Under the pieces are notes generated by a model, which was not told the origin of the DNA, did not search any database, and saw only the letters and a program-made list of their open reading frames with translations. Below, piece by piece: positions 23,312-33,649 of a DNA stretch of 64,000 bases; position 1 is the stretch's first letter, and each line of letters starts with the position of its first letter. A program made the translations under genes and the position numbers. Origin of the DNA: Prostheceraeus crozeri. Lineage: Eukaryota > Platyhelminthes > Polycladida > Euryleptidae. Location of the stretch: positions 186,001-250,000 of the forward strand of contig CAJQUW010007962.1 in NCBI GenBank assembly GCA_907163375.1. Direction: 5' to 3'.

Positions 23312-23347
<36 letters not shown>
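23312..23347. repeat. (TA)n microsatellite beside a PLE 3' end
   Basis: A pure TA run lies about 160 bp beyond the hammerhead-like motif of the minus-strand PLE at 23.5-25.8 kb. Confidence 0.95.
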
Positions 23348-23353
<6 letters not shown>

Positions 23354-23502
23354 TTGTTTACAAGTATTGTTAAACAGTTGGTCGTTCATCAATTTATTGC
23401 ATTTTTGTAAAGTTCTTTCTGTTTTTCGGTATAACTGTTTTCCCTTGTGATCTAATACTTTGAAGGCGATGTTAGAATACCATTTTACAATATAATATTG
23501 AT

Positions 23503-23555
23503 TATTTGACAACGTTTCGGACCTGAAAACTCGGTCCATTTTCAAGTACAAAGAA
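23503..23555 (-). ncRNA. Hammerhead-like motif, PLE 3' end (U3-A8 variant, weak stem I)
   Basis: On the minus strand the core is UUGAAAA. A clear stem II follows (GGACC with GGTCC around an 8-9 nt loop), then GAAAC and the minimal AC-GUU-GU stem III ending in C. Stem I is weak, with a mismatched first two positions. It has the same layout as the motifs at 19.27 and 28.05 kb but is the least certain of them. Confidence 0.35.
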
Positions 23556-23609
23556 GTTATGAAAGCATTTAAAATTCATAAGTTACAACATATAAAAATA
23601 TCACTATTA

Positions 23610-25535
23610 TCAAATAACGTTTAAATGTCTAGTTAATCCCATATCTCTTTTATTTAGTGTGGGATTTCTTTCTTTGATTAGAATGGCTTCAGCGATCTGC
23701 AACTCATTGATATCTGAGAATTTAGCTAGCACAGACATAGAGTCAATGATGTTTTTGGGTTTTGTGCTGTGTGTGGCAAATGAGTGTTGTTTGATTGAGC
23801 CATTGTTCTCGTGTTGTTTGGATCTGACTGACAACTGGTTTGTCGTATAGCCGATGTAATGAGCATTGTTACAAATGTTCTCCGGACATGAATATTGGTA
23901 TACGACCCGATCAGTTGATGTTGATTTATCCAATTTAGTTTTTATGGCTGATGACAATTTTAGGTTTTTGTAATAAATTCTGACTTTTATCTTGCTGTCT
24001 TCTGATACTGGCTTGACACTATCATTTACAATCTTCGTAAGTCTTTTCTCTTCAATTGTAGAGCTTGAAGTCAACTGTCCATGGTAATAGAAGACCACAT
24101 CTACTGTTTCTTTTTTATCTTCTTTTGAGAGAAATCTGTCAAGATGGATTTTGATATATTTATCCACTAATGATAAAGGATAGTTGTTGTTCACCAAAAT
24201 TTGTTTAACTGTTCTTATTTCGTTATCAAAGGATGACCAATCTGAACACAAAGACAAAGCTCGATGAATATAGCTCTTGATGACAGAAATCTTGTAGCGC
24301 TCAGTTGTGAAGGAATTGAAATCAAGGCAAGTACCACCCGAAACCTTTTTCCGATAAACCGAGAATGTTAGGATATCATCACGTTTGACAAGAACATCCA
24401 AAAATTGTAACGTGCCATTCGTCTCAATGTCAAAGGTGAATTCTAAAACCGAGTTTTCTTTGAATCTATCAATAATGAAGTTCAGATGATCATGTGATTG
24501 CAAAATAAGAAAGGTATCATCAACGTATCGAAAATAACATCTCGGTTTCACCTCACTTGGAAGATTGGAGAAAACTTGACTTTCAATGTAAGACATATAA
24601 AAATTGGCATAGAGAGGGCCAAGTGGTGAGCCCATGGAAACACTATCAATTTGCTTGTATAACTGCCCATTCCAAGTAAACGGAGTTTGGGTTGTACAAA
24701 GTAGCAATAATTTCTCCGTAATAGACTTAGGTATGCTGGGGGATGGAAGATTTGGATGCGAGTATAATCTGGACAAGATAATATGTGTAGTTTCAATGAC
24801 TGGAACATTAGTAAAGAGTCCGACGACATCCGTTGAAGCCATGATCCTTCCACTCAAGTTGCTGAGAGACATCGATTTATTTACGAAATCGAAGAATGAG
24901 TCAGTCATGAAAGAAGAATCACAATAAGGCTTGATCAACCCATTCAAGTATTGACTTAACTCGTGAGTAACAGTTCCAACCATAGAAATAATTGGTCGAA
25001 GAGGAGGATCAGAAACACTTTTATGAACCTTAGGTAAACCGTAAAGGAATCCTGGCCGAAAGTATCCTGTTAGTTTTTTGATTTTTATATTGTTAGATGA
25101 ATTTGCAATGACATTATTCAATTCGCGCTTGAGTTTATCAGTTGGGTCACTTTGTAATGGTAGGAATTTCGAAGTGTCATTCACAATCGCGTTCAACTTT
25201 TCATTATAGTCATCTCTATCCATTAAAACACACTTTCCACCTTTATCAGCCTTTTTAATAACTAAGTTTGTGTTGTTTTTGAGACGTTTTAAAGCATTTT
25301 GCTCTGGTTTAGAAAGTGGACTTTTACTTTTGTCTGTGGTTTTTGTAAAAGCAAAACTTTTTAGATCAGCCACGAGTTTGTCATTATTTACAATTTTGAC
25401 CACATTTTCAAAGTCTGATTTCTTGATGGATGAATACAATTTTTCTGTTTCAACCTTTTTCATCAATTCATCGTATCTCGGTTTCAAACAGAAATCCATA
25501 CCCTTTTGTAGTAGACTGTTTTCGTCATTACTCAA
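23610..25535 (-). CDS. Penelope-like element protein: reverse transcriptase plus GIY-YIG nuclease, 641 codons open
   Basis: This is the best-preserved PLE in the window. Reverse transcriptase landmarks are KKADKGGKCVLMD (about 94-106), LYGLPKVHK (164-172), PPLRPIIS (177-184), motif A with Asp236 (STDVVGLFTNVP), SMGSPLGPLYANF (300-312) and catalytic YVDD (337-340). The GIY-YIG nuclease occupies about 543-640, with VYQYSC, HYIG (559-562), RSKQH and a catalytic-region glutamate in LQIAEAILIKERNPTLN. Upstream, the minus strand stays PLE-like to about 25815, after one stop near 25560. The true N-terminus therefore lies there, and the listed start (residue 1) is only the first ATG of the open part. 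It ends before a hammerhead-like motif and a (TA)n tract. It could be recently active. Confidence 0.86.
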   Translation of the reverse strand: MSNDENSLLQKGMDFCLKPRYDELMKKVETEKLYSSIKKSDFENVVKIVNNDKLVADLKSFAFTKTTDKSKSPLSKPEQNALKRLKNNTNLVIKKADKGGKCVLMDRDDYNEKLNAIVNDTSKFLPLQSDPTDKLKRELNNVIANSSNNIKIKKLTGYFRPGFLYGLPKVHKSVSDPPLRPIISMVGTVTHELSQYLNGLIKPYCDSSFMTDSFFDFVNKSMSLSNLSGRIMASTDVVGLFTNVPVIETTHIILSRLYSHPNLPSPSIPKSITEKLLLLCTTQTPFTWNGQLYKQIDSVSMGSPLGPLYANFYMSYIESQVFSNLPSEVKPRCYFRYVDDTFLILQSHDHLNFIIDRFKENSVLEFTFDIETNGTLQFLDVLVKRDDILTFSVYRKKVSGGTCLDFNSFTTERYKISVIKSYIHRALSLCSDWSSFDNEIRTVKQILVNNNYPLSLVDKYIKIHLDRFLSKEDKKETVDVVFYYHGQLTSSSTIEEKRLTKIVNDSVKPVSEDSKIKVRIYYKNLKLSSAIKTKLDKSTSTDRVVYQYSCPENICNNAHYIGYTTNQLSVRSKQHENNGSIKQHSFATHSTKPKNIIDSMSVLAKFSDINELQIAEAILIKERNPTLNKRDMGLTRHLNVI

Positions 25536-25871
25536 TGTGGTCGAAGAGCAATTTATGACTCAATCTTGTTCTTCAGGCAGGTACATATCAGCATCGTATA
25601 AGTTCAACAGTTTCTTCAGTTGTTTGAATTTCACATTTTCTGATACTGAGTTGCATATTCGAAGCATAAAGTGCATCAGAAGCGAAAATCAGATGTCACA
25701 TGTTGTCTTAGTTCAATAAGATTTTTGCACAGTTCTTTTTGAAGCAATATCAGTTAGTTCTTAGCTTCAGCAATTTCAATATCAATTAATTCTGTACGGA
25801 AACGCTCCGTTTTTTCATGTTTACGAGCAGATATATATATATAGAAAATGAATCAAAGCAAATGTAAATGA
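25536..25871 (-). other. 5' part of the 23.6-25.8 kb PLE and a TA-rich junction
   Basis: Minus-strand reading gives NVKFKQLKKLLNLYDADMYL and further upstream pieces in shifting frames, so this is the decayed N-terminal end of the PLE gene. A short (TA)n tract at 25830-25843 separates it from the palindromic PLE beginning at 25872. Confidence 0.5.
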
Positions 25872-25902
25872 ATATTAAAATTGAAAAAACTACTGATCTT
25901 AG

Positions 25903-25953
25903 ACTCACGCCGACATGTTTCTGCCAGTAGTCTGGCTTCTCAAGGCGGTAAGT
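25903..25953 (-). ncRNA. Mirror copy of the 28044-28094 hammerhead-like motif
   Basis: This is the inverted-arm duplicate of the motif, with the same stems and the UUGAGAA core. A transcript through the whole palindrome would contain one such motif in sense orientation and the other as its complement. Confidence 0.5.
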
Positions 25954-26541
25954 GATTTGAATTTATTGCTACAAAAATAATATAACAGAAATCTGACTTC
26001 ATAAACGAAATATCTTGATTTTCAGGAAAAATCATAGAGTTAGTATGGCGTTGAGGGGTGGTTCGTAGATGTTAATGAAGATGGCCTCCTTGTGTTCACG
26101 ATCTACCCTAGTAGATCCCAAAGGCATTTTATAGAATGGAGTGATTGAAAATTTAATGTCCATGCTATCTGCGCAGTTTCTTATGTGCTTGCTTACAGGT
26201 AGGTAAGAGTATTTAGCTTCCTGAATCTGTTGTCGATGGACAGTAACTCTATGGCGAAGGGTATCACCAGATTGGCCTATATAGTAATCATTACAACCTA
26301 AACAAGTTAATTTATAAATAAGGTTAGAAGAGCCACAAGTTAGGTTAGACCTAATACAAAACTCTTTACTTTTGAAAGAAGTCGTATCTCCTACCTCGAT
26401 GTGATTACAGCATTGCAACGACTTTGGTTACATTTAGCTACTCCTTTTATTTGAATTCGCTTATTTTTACGTAGTATGGATAGCAAAGACTTTGGTTGTC
26501 TCATACAAGATTTGAATTGGCAATTGGCAAAACTCCCAAAA

Positions 26542-27965
26542 ACATACATAAAACTACCTAAAACCTGCATAGAAAATTGCTTCTTTGTAACATGTGACGT
26601 TGTTTCCTTATATACATCTATTCCACTTAAACTTGGTTTAGAGTCAATTAGTTTTTGGCTAAACGAATGTGATAGTTTAATACCAGATAGAATTGATAAA
26701 TCTTTTATAATCAAAAGTCTGGAATTCATTCTTGAAAATAACTATTTTGCTTTCGAGGATTCTTTCTTTTTACAAATCGGAGGTACAGCCATGGGCACAC
26801 AGGTAGCGCCAACATACGCAAATCTAGTCATGTGGTTTCTTGAGATAAAAATGTTTACATTAATGAAAGATATATACCCAAAAAGTAAATGTGAAGAAAT
26901 AATAAATGGATGGACACGATACTTAGATGATTGTTGGGTGATATGGAAATATACTTATGGGGATTTTGAGGTGTTTAAGCAACTACTGAGTAATTTACAT
27001 GATTCTATTCAATTTACAATTTCACAAAGTAATCACTCATTGAATTTTTTAGATGTTCTTGTGTACAAAAATATCTCAAAGGGGTCAATAGAAACTGACA
27101 TATATAATAAACCGACGGACAGCTTCAATTATGTCCCTTTTACCTCTAGCCATCCCAGGCATATTTTAAGGAACATCCCTTTCGTGTTAGCGCATAGAAT
27201 AGAACGAATAGTGTCAGATGAAAATAATAAACGCAAACGATTCCAAGAATTAGAAGATAGATTAATCAATCTGAGCTATCCTATGGAACTAATAAAGAAT
27301 TCGATTCATCGAGCTAAAGAAAATACATGTGCAATGAATAAAGGCCCCAAGACTGACAATAATGATGAAATAATTCCTTTCGTTCATACATACAATCCTA
27401 ATAATCCAAGCATATTTCATAACATAATTCACCCAGTGGTTAATACTTTAAAGTCTTTTGGGAGTTTTGCCAATTGCCAATTCAAATCTTGTATGAGACA
27501 ACCAAAGTCTTTGCTATCCATACTACGTAAAAATAAGCGAATTCAAATAAAAGGAGTAGCTAAATGTAACCAAAGTCGTTGCAATGCTGTAATCACATCG
27601 AGGTAGGAGATACGACTTCTTTCAAAAGTAAAGAGTTTTGTATTAGGTCTAACCTAACTTGTGGCTCTTCTAACCTTATTTATAAATTAACTTGTTTAGG
27701 TTGTAATGATTACTATATAGGCCAATCTGGTGATACCCTTCGCCATAGAGTTACTGTCCATCGACAACAGATTCAGGAAGCTAAATACTCTTACCTACCT
27801 GTAAGCAAGCACATAAGAAACTGCGCAGATAGCATGGACATTAAATTTTCAATCACTCCATTCTATAAAATGCCTTTGGGATCTACTAGGGTAGATCGTG
27901 AACACAAGGAGGCCATCTTCATTAACATCTACGAACCACCCCTCAACGCCATACGAACTCTATGA
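26542..27965 (+). pseudogene. PLE reverse transcriptase (5'-truncated) and GIY-YIG nuclease
   Basis: The retained protein begins just before motif A (FFVTCDVVSLYTSIP) and includes GGTAMGTQVAPTYANL and the catalytic TRYLDDCWV. SLNFLDVLVY and a connector follow. The GIY-YIG domain (LIYKLTCLGCNDYYIGQSGD, LRHRVTVHRQQI, DREHKEAIFINIYEPPLN) is in the next frame, with the two frames overlapping at 27579-27606. The reverse transcriptase fingers are missing. The first 22 codons of the long frame (from ATG 26476) are antisense to the inverted arm and not native PLE sequence. Confidence 0.8.
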
Positions 27966-28043
27966 TTTTTCCTGAAAATCAAGATATTTCGTTTATGAAG
28001 TCAGATTTCTGTTATATTATTTTTGTAGCAATAAATTCAAATC

Positions 28044-28094
28044 ACTTACCGCCTTGAGAAGCCAGACTACTGGCAGAAACATGTCGGCGTGAGT
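28044..28094 (+). ncRNA. Hammerhead-like ribozyme motif in a PLE 3' end (U3-A8 variant)
   Basis: Stem I pairs ACTTAcCGCC with GGCGTGAGT (9 bp with one bulged C). The core UUGAGAA (28054-28060) is followed by stem II GCCAG-ACTA-CTGGC, then A and GAAAC. Stem III is the minimal AC-AU-GU, ending in C. Because of the palindrome, an identical mirror copy lies on the minus strand at 25903-25953. Confidence 0.55.
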
Positions 28095-28261
28095 CTAAGA
28101 TCAGTAGTTTTTTCAATTTTAATATATATACATATATATATATATACTCGTTTGATATGAGCTATAGTATCGTAAAGTGCTCAATGCAAAATACAGAGCT
28201 ATTTATAATAAATCAAAAGAATTAATTACGCAACTTCGAGTATACTAAAAGTTTCATGTTA

Positions 28262-30510
28262 ATACAATCTTCAAAGCGTAGAAAAGATTGTACCAGTTGT
28301 GAAGTCTATCCAAGTCTGCTTTTAAAAGATTCAGATGCCCTGGCCTGGTCGATATCGTCGCTACCAAAGGTTATCCAGATCTTGATATCGTCGGCGTATT
28401 TTTGGATTTTGCATTGTTGAATAGCTTCATCGAGGTCGTTCACAAATAATAAGAATAACACCGGACCTAGCACCGATCCTTGGATGACGCCACCAGTAAT
28501 CGGCAGTTCGGATGAGATGGCATCATTAATCTTTACAACTTGTATACGATTGCTCAGGAAATCGACGATCCATTGAAAAAGTTGACCAAAAATATGAAAA
28601 GTGTTTAATTTACTTAAAAGAAGTTCGTGCGGCACGACGTCGAAAGCTTTACTAAAGTCAACTTGGACCACGTCTGAACAATTATTCGAGTCGAGATTGT
28701 GTAACAACGTCGTAGAAAACTACTCCTGCCGTTTCCACCGATCGCCCAGGCAGAAATCCATGTTGAGACTTGCGAATTAGATTATAGGAGGATATGTGTG
28801 CCATTAGATTGCTTCGTACAATGCGCTCCATGACTTTACATACTGCACTCGTTTGAGCAATAGGTCTGTAGTTTTTTAGAATTCAGCCTTAGTGTCCGAT
28901 TTGTAAATTGGTGTTATAACGATGTGTTTCCAAGATGTCGGAATTCGGCTTAGCGACATTGACAAGTCAAAAAAGGAAGCTAACTTGGTAGCCAGGAAGA
29001 GTCCACCACGCTTGATAAGAGTATACGAAATGCCATTGAGGTCTTCTGTTGATGCTGACGGTAACTTAGAAATCACTGCGTAGACATCGATAGGGTCAAA
29101 TTTTATCGAACGTAATTCACAAATGTTGTCATTTGAGGACCTTGGATGAGCATTGTAGTCACTTGAACGTACATGTACGATTAGTGGAGACATGTATGAG
29201 GAGAATAGAGAGTTAAATGAATTTGCAATTTCAGTATTGTCGGTGATAATTTCATCATTGCTATCTTTCATGGTGCTAAACAATTCTTTTCCTTTGACGT
29301 ATTTCCAGAATGGTTTCTTATTATTTGACCGCAACTGCTTGGAAAGTTGCTGTTCATGCTTGACTGTAGCTTCCTTGATCAATCGGTCTAGGTTCACTTT
29401 AGCGGTAAGAAGTATGGATTGATTATCAATAGTTGGATTTGAAACAAACTCACCATGCTTGCGTCTGACTTTTCTCATTGCGGTTCGGACTCTTGAAGAC
29501 AATTTCGGCAGCCAAGAAGAACTTTGCTTGTATGGGATTCGTTCTTCGGCGGCATGAACAATGTTGGAGTTGAAACGATTCCAAATATCATCTATGTCTT
29601 CGTTAAGATCACAAGACCAATCTTGTTGTTGTAGAATCTTTGTGTAGTGCTTCCAATTAGCTTTGGATAGAATAAGAACTAATTTGGTAGGCGCAGTATT
29701 CATAACCGTATTTATTGGGGTCGTGAAGGAAATGATGGCGTGGTCCGACGTTGAAAAACATTCACCAACATCTAAGTTTTCAATATGGGTGTCGCAAGGG
29801 GACATTACCAAATCCAAAATTGTCGAAGATGCAGGGCGAGTGGGCTGGTTGACGTGTTGGAGTAGGAAATTATCCTAGGTCCATTGAACGAATCGATGTT
29901 TACAGCTGTAAGTGGCATCAGAGTCCCATTGGATGTGAGGCAAGTTGAAATCGCCGATAAGAATTGAGCTCTGGGCGTTATTATTCAGGGTACTTGTTAG
30001 ATAGGAAAACAGATCGTCATCACATTCGAAATTGTGAGAAGGGGGCCTATATAAGCAAGTGAGGCATAAAAGGTTCACCTGAGATTCCTTATCGAGAATG
30101 GTACAGGTAATGGATTCGACACTACTAACAGAATACTTGGAATTACAGGTTGAAAGGAGAGTGCCTTGTATGTAAACCAACACTCCACCACCTTTTGAAC
30201 CAACACGATCACATCGGTACATAGTGTAATTTGGTAGACAAAAGAACGCATCAGGCAGACTTGCGTCTCCCCAGGATTCGACAACGCAAATAACGGTAGG
30301 CTTGTAGAGGGCAGCATGGGTAGAAAGAATCGGCATCTTATTAACAAGAGATCTAGCATTAACATAAAAAACTTTTGCATCGAGTTGACTGTCATGGTTC
30401 GAACGATTACTTATAACTGAGGTTTCAGGGGATGAACAGAGTGAAATCAAAAAGGGGGATAAAAAGCGAATGGATTGGCAATAATGGGTCCTTACAAAGT
30501 TATAGTACAA
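28262..30510 (-). pseudogene. CR1/L2-type LINE ORF2: endonuclease plus reverse transcriptase, 3'-truncated
   Basis: Read from 30510 down. An apurinic-type endonuclease comes first: VFYVNARSLVNKM, ICVVESWGD, GGGVLVYI, LCLTCLYRPPS and ILIGDFNLPHIQWD. The ECFSTSDHAIISF end of that domain lies in the next piece. A linker leads to the reverse transcriptase start (SASTEDLNGISYTLIKRG, SWKHIVITPIYK). After a break, VQVDFSKAFDVVPHELLLSK (motif A), GVIQGSVLGPVLFLLFVNDL (motif B) and QKYADDIKIW (catalytic YADD) follow. The coding similarity stops near 28262, soon after the catalytic block, so the thumb and 3' end are gone. About three frame breaks are visible. The palindromic PLE starts only about 140 bp away. 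Confidence 0.8.
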
Positions 30511-30555
30511 ACGAAGAGGTTCAAGCGAGTTGCTGGGTTCCTGCTGACGCAGGAG

Positions 30556-31323
30556 TCACAAGATTTGTAGGCCGATGTCAACCCTGTCAACAACTTCGTT
30601 GTTATGAAATAGTTTACCCGAGCGGATGAATATTCTGTCATTAGGGCCCTTGAATCGCTTTCTGAGCTCCACTGCTTTGGCACGAATACGTTTTTCCTCT
30701 TGTCTCGTCAGGTATGTAGAATCCTTGTTGATGTAGATAGTCCCAAAGACATCGGTAACAGAGGCGTCGTTTCTAATTTTCTTTTGACCAAAGAGAATTG
30801 TGTTTCGGTGAGCAGAGTCAATAAAGTCAACCCGCATCAGGCGTGGGGAATTGTTTGTCGAATTTCCCACACGTGTACTTGAAATGATTGAGTCAGGAGT
30901 AAAGTTTTGGTCGATCTTGCGACAAAGATAGTTAATTTTCTCGGCATCATTTATAAGGGGATCGTCATCATCAGGTTCCAACACATCATCAGAGACACCA
31001 GAAAAAATTGCTCGATTGCTGCGTTTCTCAGACTCAACCCTTTCAATATACTTCTGCTGCTCGACGATCACATTTTTCATTTTGGTTATTTCGACGTCGA
31101 TGTATAATTGGTGTTCCTGGACTTTCACTAGGTTGACTTCAATTTGAGTTACACGGCCAGCTAGGTCGTTGATTTTGCTAATAATACGTTCCTCGGATTC
31201 TTGAATGAGGCTGCGTATATCGTCAAGAGTAATGCTAGAACTCAAGCAGACTTGCTGAACCCCAGATCGAGTGTTAGGTTTTTTGTTTGTTTGGGGATTA
31301 TTCGGCGTACCTTTGTTATTCAT
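30556..31323 (-). CDS. LINE ORF1 (coiled coil plus RRM-like domain), 255 codons open
   Basis: This is the first open frame of the CR1/L2-type LINE. The N-terminus is rich in Asn, Pro and Thr. A heptad-like helix spans about residues 30-100 (EESEERIISKINDLAGRV and onward), consistent with a trimerising coiled coil. After NRAIFSGVSDD comes a globular region similar to the RRM-like fold of LINE ORF1 proteins (SPRLMRVDFIDSAHRNTIL, then YLTRQEEKRIRAKAVELRKR). ORF1 proteins of this kind bind element RNA. The stop falls about 45 bases before the ORF2 region. Identification rests on order, coiled coil and position. Confidence 0.7.
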   Translation of the reverse strand: MNNKGTPNNPQTNKKPNTRSGVQQVCLSSSITLDDIRSLIQESEERIISKINDLAGRVTQIEVNLVKVQEHQLYIDVEITKMKNVIVEQQKYIERVESEKRSNRAIFSGVSDDVLEPDDDDPLINDAEKINYLCRKIDQNFTPDSIISSTRVGNSTNNSPRLMRVDFIDSAHRNTILFGQKKIRNDASVTDVFGTIYINKDSTYLTRQEEKRIRAKAVELRKRFKGPNDRIFIRSGKLFHNNEVVDRVDIGLQIL

Positions 31324-31966
31324 ATCCGTGGAACAGCTGATAAGTAGACACGTGAAGAATCACTCGATGTTCGGTTGCGATGACAATCAAAAAAGCAAAA
31401 GTTTGTTTCACCGAGGAATCGACCTGAGTGCTCACGCTGACAAGTCTTTAGAAGCGTGCGCAGTGTCTTGATCTCTGACAGCGGAGATCCTCTGCGTCAG
31501 CTGTCCGGTTGAATGACGTGTGCCTTGGGTAGCAGCAGCAGCGGACTCACCGGCAAGCAGTGGCGTTGCTCAGCGACGGAGACAAAGGCGGTGCAGTCTA
31601 ACGTACGGAGATGCGAATATCGGCGTTGAGGGAGACGTCTGAGGGAGGTAGTTCCTGCGAGTACCGCGCGAGTAAGGGAAGTCGGCGTAATATCCAATCA
31701 GAACACAGGAACAACGAAGAGGAGTGAAAAGATGAGCACAAGTTGGAGCAGTTGCATCAATCGTTCCCCTGAGCAGTTTGATCAGAAAATCGAGACGAAT
31801 GGTAACGAGAATTAAATCACAAGGTGGTAAAAACTTGGAGTCGAAGCGATTTGTAGTTCAGACGCTGGAGAGGTCTACGAAAAGGACAGCAAGAGCACGC
31901 TTTTCATACAACCGAACACCACGGAGTTACCGAAATTATGATGTTACCGATATTATATATACGGAC
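31324..31966. other. LINE 5' untranslated region and spacer
   Basis: The part at about 31330-31740 is clearly richer in GC than its surroundings. It lies upstream of the minus-strand ORF1, as expected for a LINE 5' untranslated/promoter region. No gene is supported. A (TA)n tract begins at 31967. Confidence 0.5.
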
Positions 31967-31990
31967 TATATATATATATATATATATATA

Positions 31991-33290
31991 TATGGGTCAT
32001 TCCGCATCAAAACGTCAAATGGCCTGTGGCGAAGGTTCTCAGATTTTCATGAAATTCGCATATTTTTATCATTTGGCTCTATCTAGATGAAATCCAAAAT
32101 CTTTCGGATAAATTCTTTCGGGAAGGTCACTTGCGTGACCTCAAATTATTCGAATTTTTCTATTTTTAGAGAATTTATGCAAAATCATGTGCATCTTTGA
32201 CGGCATACATCCCCGATCCCGCAGCGAAGTTGAAGAAAATTCTTCTTGGACTGCTTAATTGATACCCAACCATGGATGTTCCAAGCGGAATTCATCACTT
32301 TTTCGCTGAGAGAAAATTTCTGTAGGCCCTCAAAAAAAGTAATATTTTCAGAAAATTTTTGAAAAAATCGAATTTTCAAACATTTCTTAAAAAATGCAAA
32401 AGTAATTTTGCGGTCCCTTCTTCCGCAAGCGGCTACAAATACATCCAAATGATTGTAAAAAAATATTACGAAAATCACAAGGGATCGGGAAAGTGGTTTT
32501 TGAATATCAAGTTATATGAACAATATTCAATTTTTGACATGTTTGACTTGGTTATGACAATTTCTCGCAGCAGCTACACCAATTCTGATAGGTCGAGTGT
32601 TTTACGCTTCACATTATCTATCTGAAACTGTAATCAGAACTAACTTTTTCTACCTAGAAGTATGATTTTTTTGAATTTGAAAATGTGGTAAAATAAGATA
32701 GTTTTTTGTGCACATACTATGTAGTGTGTGCTGCTACTATGCTGCTACTAAGTAGTATGCACTTTGTAATTAGCAGATGCTTTTCTTTTATCGTCGAAAG
32801 TCGTTAATTCGAAGTCGGATGGATTATATGTTCGACCTATGTTGTTTATCACCGCCTTGGTCATCCTCTCAATTGGTGTTATCAAAAGCATCGTATATTA
32901 AGACTCGTTAATTAGGGCCTACAAGGTCTTGACTCATTCACGGTCTTAATTAAAAAGTTTTGATTGCATCTCTAAGCAGTTAAATGTTGAAACATGTTTC
33001 ACATTTTCCCTTTATTATTTGAAAGGCAGTTAAGTTCTCTAAATTTATTGAGAGGCAAAAGGTAACCTCTGTCCGAATTGCTTAACTATCTACAGGCAAG
33101 ATGAATGAATCACAAACACAGACCCAGGAATTGAATAGGGAAAGACTTCCTGCTTTCATCAACAATTGAAGCCGATAAACAGGTCATAAGTATCTCTTGC
33201 CAGAAAATACTTGGTCAAAAAGTTCGCGGATACTATTAGAGTCGCGGCAATTATTCATTGATAAAAACGATCATAATTGGAAACTCATAT
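31991..33290 (+). repeat. Left 1.3-kb arm of the inverted pair
   Basis: It pairs with 37576-38875. It contains a GTGCTGCTACTAT...AAGTAGTATGCACTTTG block near 32720-32780. That block is repeated in shorter form just inside the arm at about 33295-33345, so it may be a subterminal repeat of the family. The frames within the arms mirror each other exactly but match no protein family. Confidence 0.85.
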
Positions 33291-33649
33291 TTTTGTGCTG
33301 CTACTATCAAATTTATAAGTAGTACGCACTTTGTAATTAGCAGATTGTTAATCTCAATGAAAGGATATACTCGATGACTGAAGGATGTAGGTTCATTCAT
33401 TATTGTGACCCAAATTTTTGAAGCAAAACATTTGAACTTAGTTAAGTCTAGTATCTATTTCAAATTTAGGAAATTCTTTTTCAGAATTAGCATGACCAGT
33501 AAATTCCTCTGGAGTTCACTAGTGTTGGTTCTTCACGATGTCCTCCCTTGGATATTTCTGAATATCGGGACACATGGGCTACCGGAAATATTGTCTTGCT
33601 CTGGCTAGCGTGCTGACTTCCGCCCAATTTTCACTAATCGAAATTATTT

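Larger units (their letters stand above)
25872..28125 (+). mobile_element. Penelope-like element in palindromic arrangement (670-bp inverted arms)
   Basis: Positions 25872-26541 are the inverted copy of 27456-28125. Every pair of coordinates sums to 53997, so the 670-bp arms have no indels. I could find only one difference by eye (near 26037/27960). The right arm is the natural 3' end of the plus-strand PLE (nuclease and terminal region). The left arm is a second 3' end joined head-on to the truncated 5' side. Both outer ends abut (TA)n tracts (25830-25843 and about 28121-28147). Inverted, 5'-truncated PLE copies are known in the family. The near identity suggests a recent event or ongoing conversion. 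Confidence 0.85.

Noticed and set aside
23178-23450. Frames rich in YIYIYIYI at the TA tracts (also 19240-19616, 51389-51616, 53715-53921)
   Set aside because: These are translations of (TA)n microsatellites, not proteins.
32185-32478. 97-codon minus-strand frame, repeated at 38388-38681
   Set aside because: It is duplicated only because it lies in the 1.3-kb inverted arms. The peptide has no recognised domain and low-complexity composition.
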